Origin: an uncultured Lachnospiraceae bacterium
GTDB taxonomy: Bacteria; Bacillota; Clostridia; Lachnospirales; Lachnospiraceae
Direction: 5' to 3'
NCBI GenBank assembly: GCA_902781655.1
Contig: CACZJZ010000010.1
Span: 1 to 64,000 of the forward strand
Length of the DNA stretch: 64,000 bases
This document shows, in pieces, positions 33,310 to 42,365 of the stretch. The position numbers and the translations under genes are program-made. The notes under the pieces are model-generated. The model was given only the letters and a program-made list of their open reading frames with translations, did not search any database and was not told the origin of the DNA. Within the stretch, counting starts at the first letter, position 1. Each line of letters opens with the position of its first letter.

Positions 33310-35874
33310 ATGTCAGTAATTCATGCTGGTAAAACAAGCGGGATGAGTAATCGCGAGAAGCGCAATCTGGAACGTTCGAGAAGAGTTGCAACGGAAGGGA
33401 TGGTCCTTCTACAAAATAATGGTGTGCTTCCAGTCTCTGTCTCATCAAAAGCGATAGCACTTTTTGGCAGTGGCGCCAGACGAACAGTCAAAGGTGGAAC
33501 CGGATCAGGAGATGTCAACTCAAGAGTAGTTTATAACGTTGAGCAGGGTCTGGAGGAAGCCGGTTTTACGATAGGGAGTAAAAAATGGCTTCAGCTTCAC
33601 GATGAAAATTGTACAAAAGCGTTTTATGCCTATGCGGATAATTTTGCGAAAATTGTAAAGGAACAGGGCTGGGCCGGCGTGATGACGGCAATGACCGACC
33701 CGTATCGCGATCCACAGGAGCCGGCTATCACAGATGATGATATCAGGAATCTGGACAATCATTTCGCAATTTATGTGGTAGCGAGAACTTCTGGAGAAGG
33801 CTCTGATCGAAAGAAGGCTGCTGGAGATTATGAGCTCTCAGAAATTGAAGTGACAAATATTACCTTCCTTACGGAACATTTTGATAACACGATAGTGATT
33901 ATCAATGCAGGTGGAGTAATCGATACAAAGCCATTGAGAAATCTTAAGGGGATTGGAGCTGTTTTATTAATGAGCCAGGCTGGCGCAGCAGGTGGATTGG
34001 CTCTTGCTGATGTGCTGACAGGAAAGGTTACGCCGAGCGGACATCTGACTACGACATGGGCGGACAGCTATAGCGACTATCCAAACGCTTCAACCTTCAG
34101 CTATATGAATGGCGATGTCAACGATGAGTTTTATAATGAGGGAATTTATGTTGGATATCGCTACTTCGACAGTTTTGGAATTACTCCTGCATATCCATTT
34201 GGGTATGGACTATCGTACACTGATTTTGAGATTAAGACCAGTGATGTGAAATTGGATGGGGAGAAAGTTGTAGTAACAGTAGCTGTAAAAAATACAGGAA
34301 ATACTTACAGCGGCCGCGAGACTGTTCAGGTATATGTATCTCAGCCACAGGGGAAGCTGAAGAAGGCTTATCAGGTGCTTGCCGGCTTCAAAAAGACCAG
34401 TCTCTTGTCCTGTGGACAGTGCGAAGAACTTGAAATCAGATTTTCCCTTAGAGATATTGCTTCCTATGACGAGGAGAAGGCACAGTATATTTTAGAGGCT
34501 GGAAAGTATTTTGTCAGAGTTGGTAACTATTCCAGAAATACGAAAATTGTGTGCGCCCTTGAAATCGATAACACTATCGTCACAGAACAGCTGGCGAATA
34601 AATTGGCAGTTGATACTGAACTATCGCTTATAGAAGCAGACGAGAGTAAATTCATCTCCTATCCGGGCGAGGCGGGTCAGAAGGCAGCCGCAAAGGTATT
34701 AGCGGTAGATGCTTCCCTGCTTCCTGTCAGAACTGTTGACTATGGATCTGCTCCAGAACTAATGACTACAAACAAGGACTATACCATTACTCTCAAGGAT
34801 GTTCTGGACCATAAGGCAGGTCTTGAGGAACTTGTAGCTCAGCTGACAGTAGAGGAACTGGCTGATATTACTGTTGGCTCTGCAAGAGGCGGTATGGGGC
34901 AGAATTCTACGATTGGCGCAGCATCATCCGCCTGCCCTGGTGCAGCTGGTGACACCACCTCAGATCTCATTGAGAGTCGTGGCATTATGAATATTTCTCT
35001 GGCTGACGGGCCGGCAGGGCTCAGGCTTTCAAAGAACTTTGTGACCGACAAGGATAATAATATCATTGAGGGACTTGGAGATTCTTCCATGGGTAATCTC
35101 CCTCAACTGTTAGGAATTCCTGTGCCTGAGAGGCCTGAGGATGCGATCGATTATTACCAGTACTGTACTGCGCTTCCAATCGCAACGCATCTGGCGCAGA
35201 CCTGGGATCTGGAAGCGATTAAGGAAGCTGGCGATATTGCAGGGGAGGAGATGGAAGAGTTTGGAGTTACTTTGTGGCTGGCTCCGGGCATGAACATCCA
35301 CAGGAATCCCCTCTGCGGCCGTAATTTTGAATATTATTCTGAAGATCCTCTTGTTGCAGGTATGTGTGCGGCTGCTGATACTTCAGGTGTTCAGTCTCAT
35401 AAGGGATGTGGAACAACAATAAAACATTTTGCACTCAATAACCAGGAGGAAAACAGAACGCATTCCAACTCTCATTGTTCAGAACGCGCAATCCGTGAAA
35501 TCTACCTCAAAGGCTTTGAAATTGCGATCAGAGAATCACATCCGAAGGCGCTTATGACAAGCTATAACCTTGTGAATGGTGTTCACGCAGCAAATAATTG
35601 CGAACTGCTTGCTGATATTCTAAGAAAGGAATGGGGATACGAAGGCCTTGTGATGACTGACTGGGGAACAACAGATCCAGCACAGCAGGAATTTAAGTAT
35701 GGTTCTTCAAATGCAGCTTTATGTATCAAGGCCAGCAATGATCTGACTATGCCCGGCTCACAGAGAGATGTGGATGATATTGTGCATGGAGTGGGAAAAG
35801 ATTTTTCCATGGCGCAGCTTCAGGCCTGTGCACTCAGAGTGCTGAAACTGGTGGCTGAGACATATCAGGAATAA
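33310..35874 (+). CDS. Glycoside hydrolase family 3 enzyme with swapped domain order
   Basis: The 854-aa protein has GH3 domains in the reverse of the usual order. The GH3 C-terminal sandwich comes first (SKAIALFGSGARRTVKGGTG, then VVIINAGGVIDTKP), followed by an Fn3-like domain (NTGNTYSGRETVQVYVSQPQ). The catalytic barrel comes last, with LADGPAGLRLSK, NIHRNPLCGRNFEYYSEDP, GTTIKHFALNNQEENR and nucleophile Asp784 in GLVMTDWGTTD. This order is known among Firmicute beta-glucosidases. No signal peptide is present, so it cleaves imported sugar in the cytoplasm. A segment at about 500-530 (ITLKDVLDHKAG, then VEELADITVG) links the halves. A weak AAGGAGA precedes the ATG. Confidence 0.88.
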   Translation: MSVIHAGKTSGMSNREKRNLERSRRVATEGMVLLQNNGVLPVSVSSKAIALFGSGARRTVKGGTGSGDVNSRVVYNVEQGLEEAGFTIGSKKWLQLHDENCTKAFYAYADNFAKIVKEQGWAGVMTAMTDPYRDPQEPAITDDDIRNLDNHFAIYVVARTSGEGSDRKKAAGDYELSEIEVTNITFLTEHFDNTIVIINAGGVIDTKPLRNLKGIGAVLLMSQAGAAGGLALADVLTGKVTPSGHLTTTWADSYSDYPNASTFSYMNGDVNDEFYNEGIYVGYRYFDSFGITPAYPFGYGLSYTDFEIKTSDVKLDGEKVVVTVAVKNTGNTYSGRETVQVYVSQPQGKLKKAYQVLAGFKKTSLLSCGQCEELEIRFSLRDIASYDEEKAQYILEAGKYFVRVGNYSRNTKIVCALEIDNTIVTEQLANKLAVDTELSLIEADESKFISYPGEAGQKAAAKVLAVDASLLPVRTVDYGSAPELMTTNKDYTITLKDVLDHKAGLEELVAQLTVEELADITVGSARGGMGQNSTIGAASSACPGAAGDTTSDLIESRGIMNISLADGPAGLRLSKNFVTDKDNNIIEGLGDSSMGNLPQLLGIPVPERPEDAIDYYQYCTALPIATHLAQTWDLEAIKEAGDIAGEEMEEFGVTLWLAPGMNIHRNPLCGRNFEYYSEDPLVAGMCAAADTSGVQSHKGCGTTIKHFALNNQEENRTHSNSHCSERAIREIYLKGFEIAIRESHPKALMTSYNLVNGVHAANNCELLADILRKEWGYEGLVMTDWGTTDPAQQEFKYGSSNAALCIKASNDLTMPGSQRDVDDIVHGVGKDFSMAQLQACALRVLKLVAETYQE

Positions 35875-35914
35875 TTACAGGCAATACAAGCGTATTTTGT
35901 ATAAGGATGATACC

Positions 35915-38218
35915 ATGCAGCAAATATCTTTTAATGACAACTGGATATTAGACGGCAGGAAAGTCAGACTTCCACATGATGCAATGATTACAGAAAAGAG
36001 AAGCGCGGACGCATCTGATGGAGGCCACGGCTACTTCCCGGGCGGAATATACACCTACACAAAGACCTTTGTTGCGCCCATGGATTGGGCCGGAAAAAAT
36101 GTTTCCATTGAGTTTGAAGGCGTGTACAAAAACGCCCGGATATTCCTGAATGATGTACAAATCGGCAGTCATGCTTATGGCTATACAGGGTTTACGCTCT
36201 CACTTGAGAATTTGAAATATGGCGGGGAGAATACCCTGAAAGTAATAGCAGACAATTCAAAATTACCTAATTCCAGATGGTATACAGGATCTGGTATTTA
36301 TCGTCCTGTATGGCTTTATATTGAAGAAAAGGACGGACTGAAGCATGATGCTGTGAAAATCTCCACAGTTGCCTTAGATCCTGCCACGATCCATGTTTCT
36401 GCCAATCAAACGGAGGCAGCGGTTGAGATTTATGACGGTGACAGTCTTGTTGCAAGTGGAAAGCCTGGAGATTTGGCAATTGAAAATGCAAAACTCTGGA
36501 GTGCAGAGACTCCGCATCTGTATACCTGCTGCGTGAAATACAAAGAGGATTGCATAGAAACAAAATTTGGCATTCGAACCATTGAATATAGCCCAAGGGG
36601 GTTTTGCATCAATGGAAAGCAGGTGCTTCTTCGAGGCGGATGCGTCCATCATGATCATGGCATTCTGGGCGCTGCCTGTCATGATGAGAGCGAATGGAGA
36701 AGAGTCAGAATACTAAAGGAAGCTGGCTTTAACGCAATACGTTCTTCCCACAATCCATGTAGCAGGGCAATGCTTGAAGCCTGTGATTTTTATGGAATGT
36801 ACGTCATGGATGAATCCTTTGACACGTGGTACAAGCGAAAAACAGCCTTTGACTATGGTCTTGATTTTGAAAAAGAGTGGGCGAATGATACCGCTGCAAT
36901 GGTGGAGAAGGACTTTAATCATCCTTCGGTGATTCTCTATTCCATCGGAAATGAAGTTGCTGAGCCTGCGGAGGCAAAGGGGCTTGATTATGGGAAAAAG
37001 CAGGTGGAACTTATCCATAAACTAGATCCATCGCGTCCGGTCACCTGCGGACTTAATCTCATGATTTTAAGCCGCGCGGCAAAAGGCCATGGAATTTATC
37101 AGGATGGAAAACAGACAGCAGGTGATTCAAATGCAAAGAGCAAAAATAAAGAAGAGAAAGTAAAGAACGGAAGTCTTGCATTTAATATCATGGCAAGCGT
37201 AGTTGGTACCAGTATGAATAAGGCAGGCAATTCTCCAAGGGTGGATAAGATTGCGACTCCTATGATAGATGCCTTAGACATCGCCGGATATAATTATGGG
37301 TCAGGCCGTTATCCGCTCGAAGGGAAACTCCATCCAGAAAGAATGATTATTGGCACAGAAACCTTCCCTCAGGATATCTATAAGAACTGGGAAATGGTAA
37401 AGAGGCTGCCATATCTCTTTGGCGACTTTATGTGGACTGGCTGGGATTATCTGGGAGAAGCTGGCATTGGCTGCTGGAGCTATACCGGAGGAAGACCTTT
37501 TAACAGACCTTATCCATGGATTCTGGCAGGTGCGGGAGTCATTGACATAACAGGACATCCGGATGGCTCATGCAGATACGCCTCTACAGTATGGGGACTG
37601 GAAAAGGCACCTGTAATAGCAGTTAAGCCTGTCAATCATCCTGGCGTTCGTCCAGGCAAATCGGTATGGCGAGGAACAAATGCGATCACAAGCTGGGCCT
37701 GGGCAGATTGCACAGGAAACAAGGCTGAGGTTGAAGTTTATTCCGATGCGGACCGTGTTGAACTGTTCCTTGGGGGAAAAAGTCTTGGAAGGAAAAAGAT
37801 AAAAGAATGCAAGGCAATATTTAAGACAAAATATGCTCTAGAAGATCTTACAGCAGTGGCATATTCGGCGGAAGGAAAAGAGACTGGAAGAAGTAGCCTG
37901 TCTCCGGCAAGAGGCCAGCTTAAGCTCAGACTTACCAAGGAAGAAAGCAACAGTGATATCCATTATATTCCTGTTGAAATTGTGGGAGAAAATGACGTTG
38001 TAGAATCGAATGCAGATTGTTTGCTCAAAGTGTCCGTGATCGGGGGAACACTTCTTGGGTTTGGTTCTGCAAATCCATGTCATGAGGAGGATTATCGTTC
38101 CGGCGAATTTACAAGCTATTATGGACGTGCATTAGCAGTAGTCAGAACAGGTAGCAGGGATGAATCCTGCAGGGTTACCGTATCAGGCGGAGGCCTCGAA
38201 GCAGCAATAATTATTTAA
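35915..38218 (+). CDS. Glycoside hydrolase family 2 enzyme, second locus
   Basis: The 767-aa protein reads MQQISFNDNWIL, then VRLPHDAMITEKR and SRWYTGSGIYRPVWLYIE. The barrel has acid/base Glu347 in YSIGNEVAEPAE and nucleophile Glu482 in IIGTETFPQD, followed by FGDFMWTGWDYLGEA. A C-terminal part has EVYSDADRVELFLGGKSLG and GTLLGFGSANP, the same plan as the GH2 at 15,006. No signal peptide. It starts 40 bases after the GH3 gene, with AAGGATG before the ATG, and its stop is almost next to the GH43 gene. Confidence 0.9.
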   Translation: MQQISFNDNWILDGRKVRLPHDAMITEKRSADASDGGHGYFPGGIYTYTKTFVAPMDWAGKNVSIEFEGVYKNARIFLNDVQIGSHAYGYTGFTLSLENLKYGGENTLKVIADNSKLPNSRWYTGSGIYRPVWLYIEEKDGLKHDAVKISTVALDPATIHVSANQTEAAVEIYDGDSLVASGKPGDLAIENAKLWSAETPHLYTCCVKYKEDCIETKFGIRTIEYSPRGFCINGKQVLLRGGCVHHDHGILGAACHDESEWRRVRILKEAGFNAIRSSHNPCSRAMLEACDFYGMYVMDESFDTWYKRKTAFDYGLDFEKEWANDTAAMVEKDFNHPSVILYSIGNEVAEPAEAKGLDYGKKQVELIHKLDPSRPVTCGLNLMILSRAAKGHGIYQDGKQTAGDSNAKSKNKEEKVKNGSLAFNIMASVVGTSMNKAGNSPRVDKIATPMIDALDIAGYNYGSGRYPLEGKLHPERMIIGTETFPQDIYKNWEMVKRLPYLFGDFMWTGWDYLGEAGIGCWSYTGGRPFNRPYPWILAGAGVIDITGHPDGSCRYASTVWGLEKAPVIAVKPVNHPGVRPGKSVWRGTNAITSWAWADCTGNKAEVEVYSDADRVELFLGGKSLGRKKIKECKAIFKTKYALEDLTAVAYSAEGKETGRSSLSPARGQLKLRLTKEESNSDIHYIPVEIVGENDVVESNADCLLKVSVIGGTLLGFGSANPCHEEDYRSGEFTSYYGRALAVVRTGSRDESCRVTVSGGGLEAAIII

Positions 38219-38271
38219 TATTGCCTGATGATTTAATACAGCAGGGCTTACGAAAAGGAAAATACTGCGGA

Positions 38272-39168
38272 ATGCAATGCGAAGAAATAAATATCAGAGA
38301 TCCATATGTTCTTGTCTATAACGACACATATTATATGTATGGCACAAGAGGGAAAAATGCCTTTAAGGGCGAAGAATTTGGATTTGATGTATACAAGAGC
38401 AAGGACTTGCTGAATTGGGATAATCCGATTGAAGTTTTTCATCGACCTGAGAATTTCTTCAGCAAGAAGAGTTACTGGGCACCTGAGGTACATCTGGTGG
38501 ACGGGAAATTCTATATGTTAGCGACCTTTGGAAATATGAACAAAGGCCTTGGAACAGCAATATTAAAGGCAGATTCTCCCGAGGGGCCATTTATCATGTG
38601 GTCAGATGGATATGTGACTCCCAGGCAGTCGCGGTGTCTGGACGGAACCTTATATATTTCAAAAGATAAAAAGCCATATATGGTTTACTGTCATGAGTGG
38701 AAAGAGATACATAATGGCACAGTCTGTGCAATTCCTTTATCAGATGACCTGAAATGTGCAATCGGAGAGCCACGAATTCTTTTCTCAGCCTCAAGCGCCA
38801 GGCCTTTTGTCAAGAGGTTTTTATTCCGAAATTATGTTACGGATGGCCCATTTTTGATCAGAACAGAAGATAACAGGCTGCATATGCTCTGGTCAACCTA
38901 TGCAAAAACCGGCTATGTGGAGGCTATGGCACATTCTGACAATGACGATATTACCGGCAATTGGACTGTAGATGACAGAGTTCTTTATGACCATGATGGC
39001 GGTCATGGAATGATATTCAGGACCACAGGCGGAGAATATAAGCTGGTATTGCACTATCCAAATACTTTCGGAAAAGAACATCCGGTATTTATTCCGCTAA
39101 CCTATGAAGCCAGGGGCGGAGTTCGGGGTTCAGGTGCTGCAAACGGATTTGAATTTTTATGGATTTGA
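38272..39168 (+). CDS. Glycoside hydrolase family 43 enzyme
   Basis: This beta-propeller protein reads NIRDPYVLVYNDTYYMYGT near its start (base Asp), SYWAPEVHLVDGKFYMLAT, CLDGTLYI and VTDGPFLIR, then GGHGMIFRTTGGEYKLVLH. That is the GH43 arabinofuranosidase/xylosidase pattern. I start it at the ATG at 38272, where the family begins. The frame is open from a TTG at 38221, 2 bases after the GH2 stop, and that start cannot be ruled out. It is intracellular. It closes the AT-rich block; composition becomes GC-rich right after its stop. Confidence 0.85.
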   Translation: MQCEEINIRDPYVLVYNDTYYMYGTRGKNAFKGEEFGFDVYKSKDLLNWDNPIEVFHRPENFFSKKSYWAPEVHLVDGKFYMLATFGNMNKGLGTAILKADSPEGPFIMWSDGYVTPRQSRCLDGTLYISKDKKPYMVYCHEWKEIHNGTVCAIPLSDDLKCAIGEPRILFSASSARPFVKRFLFRNYVTDGPFLIRTEDNRLHMLWSTYAKTGYVEAMAHSDNDDITGNWTVDDRVLYDHDGGHGMIFRTTGGEYKLVLHYPNTFGKEHPVFIPLTYEARGGVRGSGAANGFEFLWI

Positions 39169-39228
39169 CGGTGTTCCGCGCGGGGGCTACAATTCCATCA
39201 ACGTATTACGCAGAGAGCGGGGAGACGG

Positions 39229-40806
39229 ATGACGGGAAGAGGCAGGCGGCAGAAGTCGCAAAGCAGGCGGAACAATCGGAAGACGGAATGGATTCTTGCG
39301 GGACTGGGTTTTGCACTGTTTCTGCCGTATTTTCTTGCGTTCTGGCCGGGCGTATCCACGCCGGATTCCATCTGGCAGCTCCGGCAGGCGATGCATCTGA
39401 CCAATTATCAGAACCAGCATCCCTTTCTCCATACCCTGATGATTGAGCTGTGCTACCGGATCGGCAGCACAGCAGCAGGCGCGCTGCATCATTTCTCGGG
39501 CGAAAGGCTGTTTCCCCACCTGTCTGATCAGGCCGCGCTGTATGGGGCAGGGACCGGAGCCGCTGATCGCATCGCCGGTAATCCGGTCTTTGTGAATTAT
39601 GGCGTGGCACTTTATTCGCTTCTCTCGATGGCACTGCTCACGGCAGCAGATATGGCGGTGCTGCGCCTGCTCCGCCGCAACGGAGCGCCGCGCTGGGCGC
39701 TTGGCCTCCTGTGGCTTTTCTTCTTCGCGTTTCCCTTCAATGCGGTCCTTTCTATAACGATGTGGAAGGATGTTCCATTCTCCGCTGTGGTGATGCTGTC
39801 CATGGTTACTCTCTGGGATCATGAGCGGAACCGCCGCGTCTGGCGGCTCCGTGACCACGGCGGATTTGTTTTGCTGGGATTTCTGTTCTGTACGCTCCGC
39901 TCCAACGGAATTGCCGCCTGGATATTTTTCACGGTTGTTTATCTGCTGGTGCATCGCCATGCGCTGCGGAGAGGAAGGGAAGCAGGCAGAATTCTGGCAG
40001 ATCTCGGACTCTCCCTGCTGTGTGCGGCGCTGTTTCTCGGACCAGTGCAGCGAACGGTACATGTGGAAAAGGCGGATCCGACCGAGATGCTGTCCATCCC
40101 CTTGCAGCAGGTGGCGTATACCATCGTGCGGAACGGCGAAGACGGAGGCGGGCGGATTACAGAGGAAGAACTGGGGACACTTCGGGAGCTCGTGGATGTG
40201 GAGCTGGTTCCGTCCTACTATGACAGCGGGCTGTCGGACGCCATCAAGGCGCTGGTCCGGGAGAGCCATGGCGGAGAGAAGATCATGCAAAATCCGGGCA
40301 GATGGGCTGCGCTTTATCTGCGGATCGGGCTGCGCAATCCGGACTGCTACGCAGAGGCGTATTACCGGCAGACATATGGCTACTATGTTCCGACAGCGGG
40401 CAGCAGGACCGGGTATGCGTCGGAGGTCCAGGAAAACCCGGTGGGTCTTTACCGGGTCTATCTTCTGCCATACGGCGCCGTGATCGGTGTCTATAACCTG
40501 CTGAATCTGTGCAGCAGGGCCTATTCCGCTGTGTGGTGCAATGCCTTTACGCTCTACCTGTTCCTGGGGGCTATGCTTGCTGCAGGCATCGTCGGGAAGC
40601 GGAAAAGGCGGCGGGAGAGAAGACGCTCCGGCGGGGCGGCACCTCACTCCGGGTACACGCCGCATCCGGGGCTTGTCTTTCTGCTGCCGGTCGGCATTCT
40701 GTTGACGGTTCTTCTCTCCACGCCCGCCGCCAATGATTTCCGGTATGTCTATCCGCTGTTTCTGTCTATGCCTGCGGCGGTGATTATGGCTCTGCGGACA
40801 AAATAA
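39229..40806 (+). CDS. DUF6020-type polytopic membrane protein (glycosyltransferase-C-like)
   Basis: The 525-aa protein has 9-11 hydrophobic spans. After the first span it carries WPGVSTPDSIWQLRQA and NQHPFLHTLMIE, a loop that recalls the acidic first loop of GT-C glycosyltransferases. ITMWKDVPFS and ANDFRYVYPLF are further conserved-looking marks of the DUF6020 family. It may transfer a sugar from a lipid carrier outside the cell, by analogy only. GGGGAGA precedes the ATG. It starts the envelope cluster in the GC-rich part, with the next gene 90 bases away. Confidence 0.7.
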   Translation: MTGRGRRQKSQSRRNNRKTEWILAGLGFALFLPYFLAFWPGVSTPDSIWQLRQAMHLTNYQNQHPFLHTLMIELCYRIGSTAAGALHHFSGERLFPHLSDQAALYGAGTGAADRIAGNPVFVNYGVALYSLLSMALLTAADMAVLRLLRRNGAPRWALGLLWLFFFAFPFNAVLSITMWKDVPFSAVVMLSMVTLWDHERNRRVWRLRDHGGFVLLGFLFCTLRSNGIAAWIFFTVVYLLVHRHALRRGREAGRILADLGLSLLCAALFLGPVQRTVHVEKADPTEMLSIPLQQVAYTIVRNGEDGGGRITEEELGTLRELVDVELVPSYYDSGLSDAIKALVRESHGGEKIMQNPGRWAALYLRIGLRNPDCYAEAYYRQTYGYYVPTAGSRTGYASEVQENPVGLYRVYLLPYGAVIGVYNLLNLCSRAYSAVWCNAFTLYLFLGAMLAAGIVGKRKRRRERRRSGGAAPHSGYTPHPGLVFLLPVGILLTVLLSTPAANDFRYVYPLFLSMPAAVIMALRTK

Positions 40807-40896
40807 GAACGGGAAAATGACAGAAGATAGGAATAGTATGAACAGAGCGCTTCAGTCTGCCTGCAGGCCGAAGTGTTGACAGAGGGGGGAAAAGCT

Positions 40897-42327
40897 GTGT
40901 CATGTACATCTGTGCCGTCCGGGCAGAAAATCAGGAAGGATCGCAGCGGACAGAGACTCACGGCTGCGGTGGTTCTGGCCGGGATTGTTCTCCGGGTGAT
41001 TTACTGCCTGGGCACGACGATTTTCGAGCGTCAGTATGACGCCGGGACCATTGCGCTCGACGCCGGGCACGTGGTCAGTGGCGGACATCTCGCCTACATT
41101 CAGTATCTCTATGAAAACGGGCGGCTGTCGGATTTTGATCCGACTACAGTCTATCAGTTCCATCATCCGCCGCTCTTTCACGCGGCAGCGGCGCTTTGGA
41201 TGCGCTTCCTGTCGCTGTTTGTGCATGACACGGTGCAGCTGGAGGAGAGTATCCAGATGGTGCCGCTTGTCTGCGCGGTGATCACGCTTCTGATCTGCGT
41301 GAAGCTTTTCCGGCTGCTGCCGATGGAAGAGCGCGGCGTGCGCTTTGCGGCGGCGGTTCTCGCGTTCCACCCGACGCTCATCCAGTTCTCCGGCAGTGTC
41401 AACAACGACTGTATGGGACTGATGTTCACGGTGCTCATTCTGTATCAGGCGATGCGATGGAGCCGCAGACCGTCGGCAGGGCGGATTTTGCTGCTGGCGG
41501 TCTGGTTCGGACTCGGTGTCTCCACAAAGCAGAACGTCGCGGAGATGGCGGTGCCGGTCGGCGCGCTGTTTGCCTGGATCTTTTTTCATAATGAAAACCA
41601 CAATGCGGGTGCCGTCCGGAGAAGGTGGCTTGCCCTGCAGTATGCTGCATTCCTTGCCGTGGGACTTCCGCTCTCCCTGTGGTTTTATGTCCGGAATCTG
41701 GTGCGCTGGCAAGTTCCGCTGCTCTGGGTTTACACCCTGCCGGACGACTCCTGGCAGTATGTGGGCGGCGTGCCGCTTGTGAACCGCTTCCTCTGGCCGG
41801 TGCCCTCGGAATTTCTGGGCAATCTGCGGCACTTCACGATTGGCTGCGGTTACAATGTCTGGCTTGAGATCATCCGGACCTCGATGCTGGGAGAATGGGA
41901 CATGGCAGACGTCGGCCGGCCGGTCAAAATTCTGGCTGTCCTTCTGATGCTTTCCGGGGCACTGATCGGCCTGCTCTGTACCATCGATCTGGGTGCGGTG
42001 TGCCTTGGAGGCTCTGGGAGGAAGAAGCGATTCCTGTCACCAGAGGACCGGCTGCTGCTGGGTCTCACCTGGCTTGTCACGATGGTCAGTTATCTCAAAT
42101 TTGTTTATGATTATCCGCAGCAGTGCAGCATGAATTTTCGCTATATCGCGGTGGTGCTCGTTCCGACGGCCGCGGCGGCAGGACTGTGGATGGCACCCGA
42201 TGCTCCGGCAGGAGGGCGGGATAATGAATCGCAGCCCTTCCAGAAACTCTGGCGCGGCACGCACGGGTTCCTGCTGGTTCTGTTTGGCGTTCTTTCTGTG
42301 GGGATGATTGCAGTCTGGGCAGCGTAG
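40897..42327 (+). CDS. GT-C / ArnT-like glycosyltransferase-type membrane protein
   Basis: The 476-aa membrane protein has about 10 spans. IFERQYDAGTIALDAGHVVSG and FHHPPLFHAAAALW are the acidic first loop and following His-Pro motif of the dolichyl-phosphate-mannose/PMT superfamily, and RWQVPLLWV and FNFRYIAV-type ends agree. It probably moves a sugar from polyprenyl phosphate to an envelope acceptor. The GTG at 40897 has AGAGGGGGG 7 bases upstream, so it is preferred over the GTG at 40873. Its stop overlaps a possible GTG of the next gene. Confidence 0.7.
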   Translation: MSCTSVPSGQKIRKDRSGQRLTAAVVLAGIVLRVIYCLGTTIFERQYDAGTIALDAGHVVSGGHLAYIQYLYENGRLSDFDPTTVYQFHHPPLFHAAAALWMRFLSLFVHDTVQLEESIQMVPLVCAVITLLICVKLFRLLPMEERGVRFAAAVLAFHPTLIQFSGSVNNDCMGLMFTVLILYQAMRWSRRPSAGRILLLAVWFGLGVSTKQNVAEMAVPVGALFAWIFFHNENHNAGAVRRRWLALQYAAFLAVGLPLSLWFYVRNLVRWQVPLLWVYTLPDDSWQYVGGVPLVNRFLWPVPSEFLGNLRHFTIGCGYNVWLEIIRTSMLGEWDMADVGRPVKILAVLLMLSGALIGLLCTIDLGAVCLGGSGRKKRFLSPEDRLLLGLTWLVTMVSYLKFVYDYPQQCSMNFRYIAVVLVPTAAAAGLWMAPDAPAGGRDNESQPFQKLWRGTHGFLLVLFGVLSVGMIAVWAA

Positions 42328-42365
42328 TGTGGACTGGGATTCTGAAGGGTGTTCACAGGAAAAAT

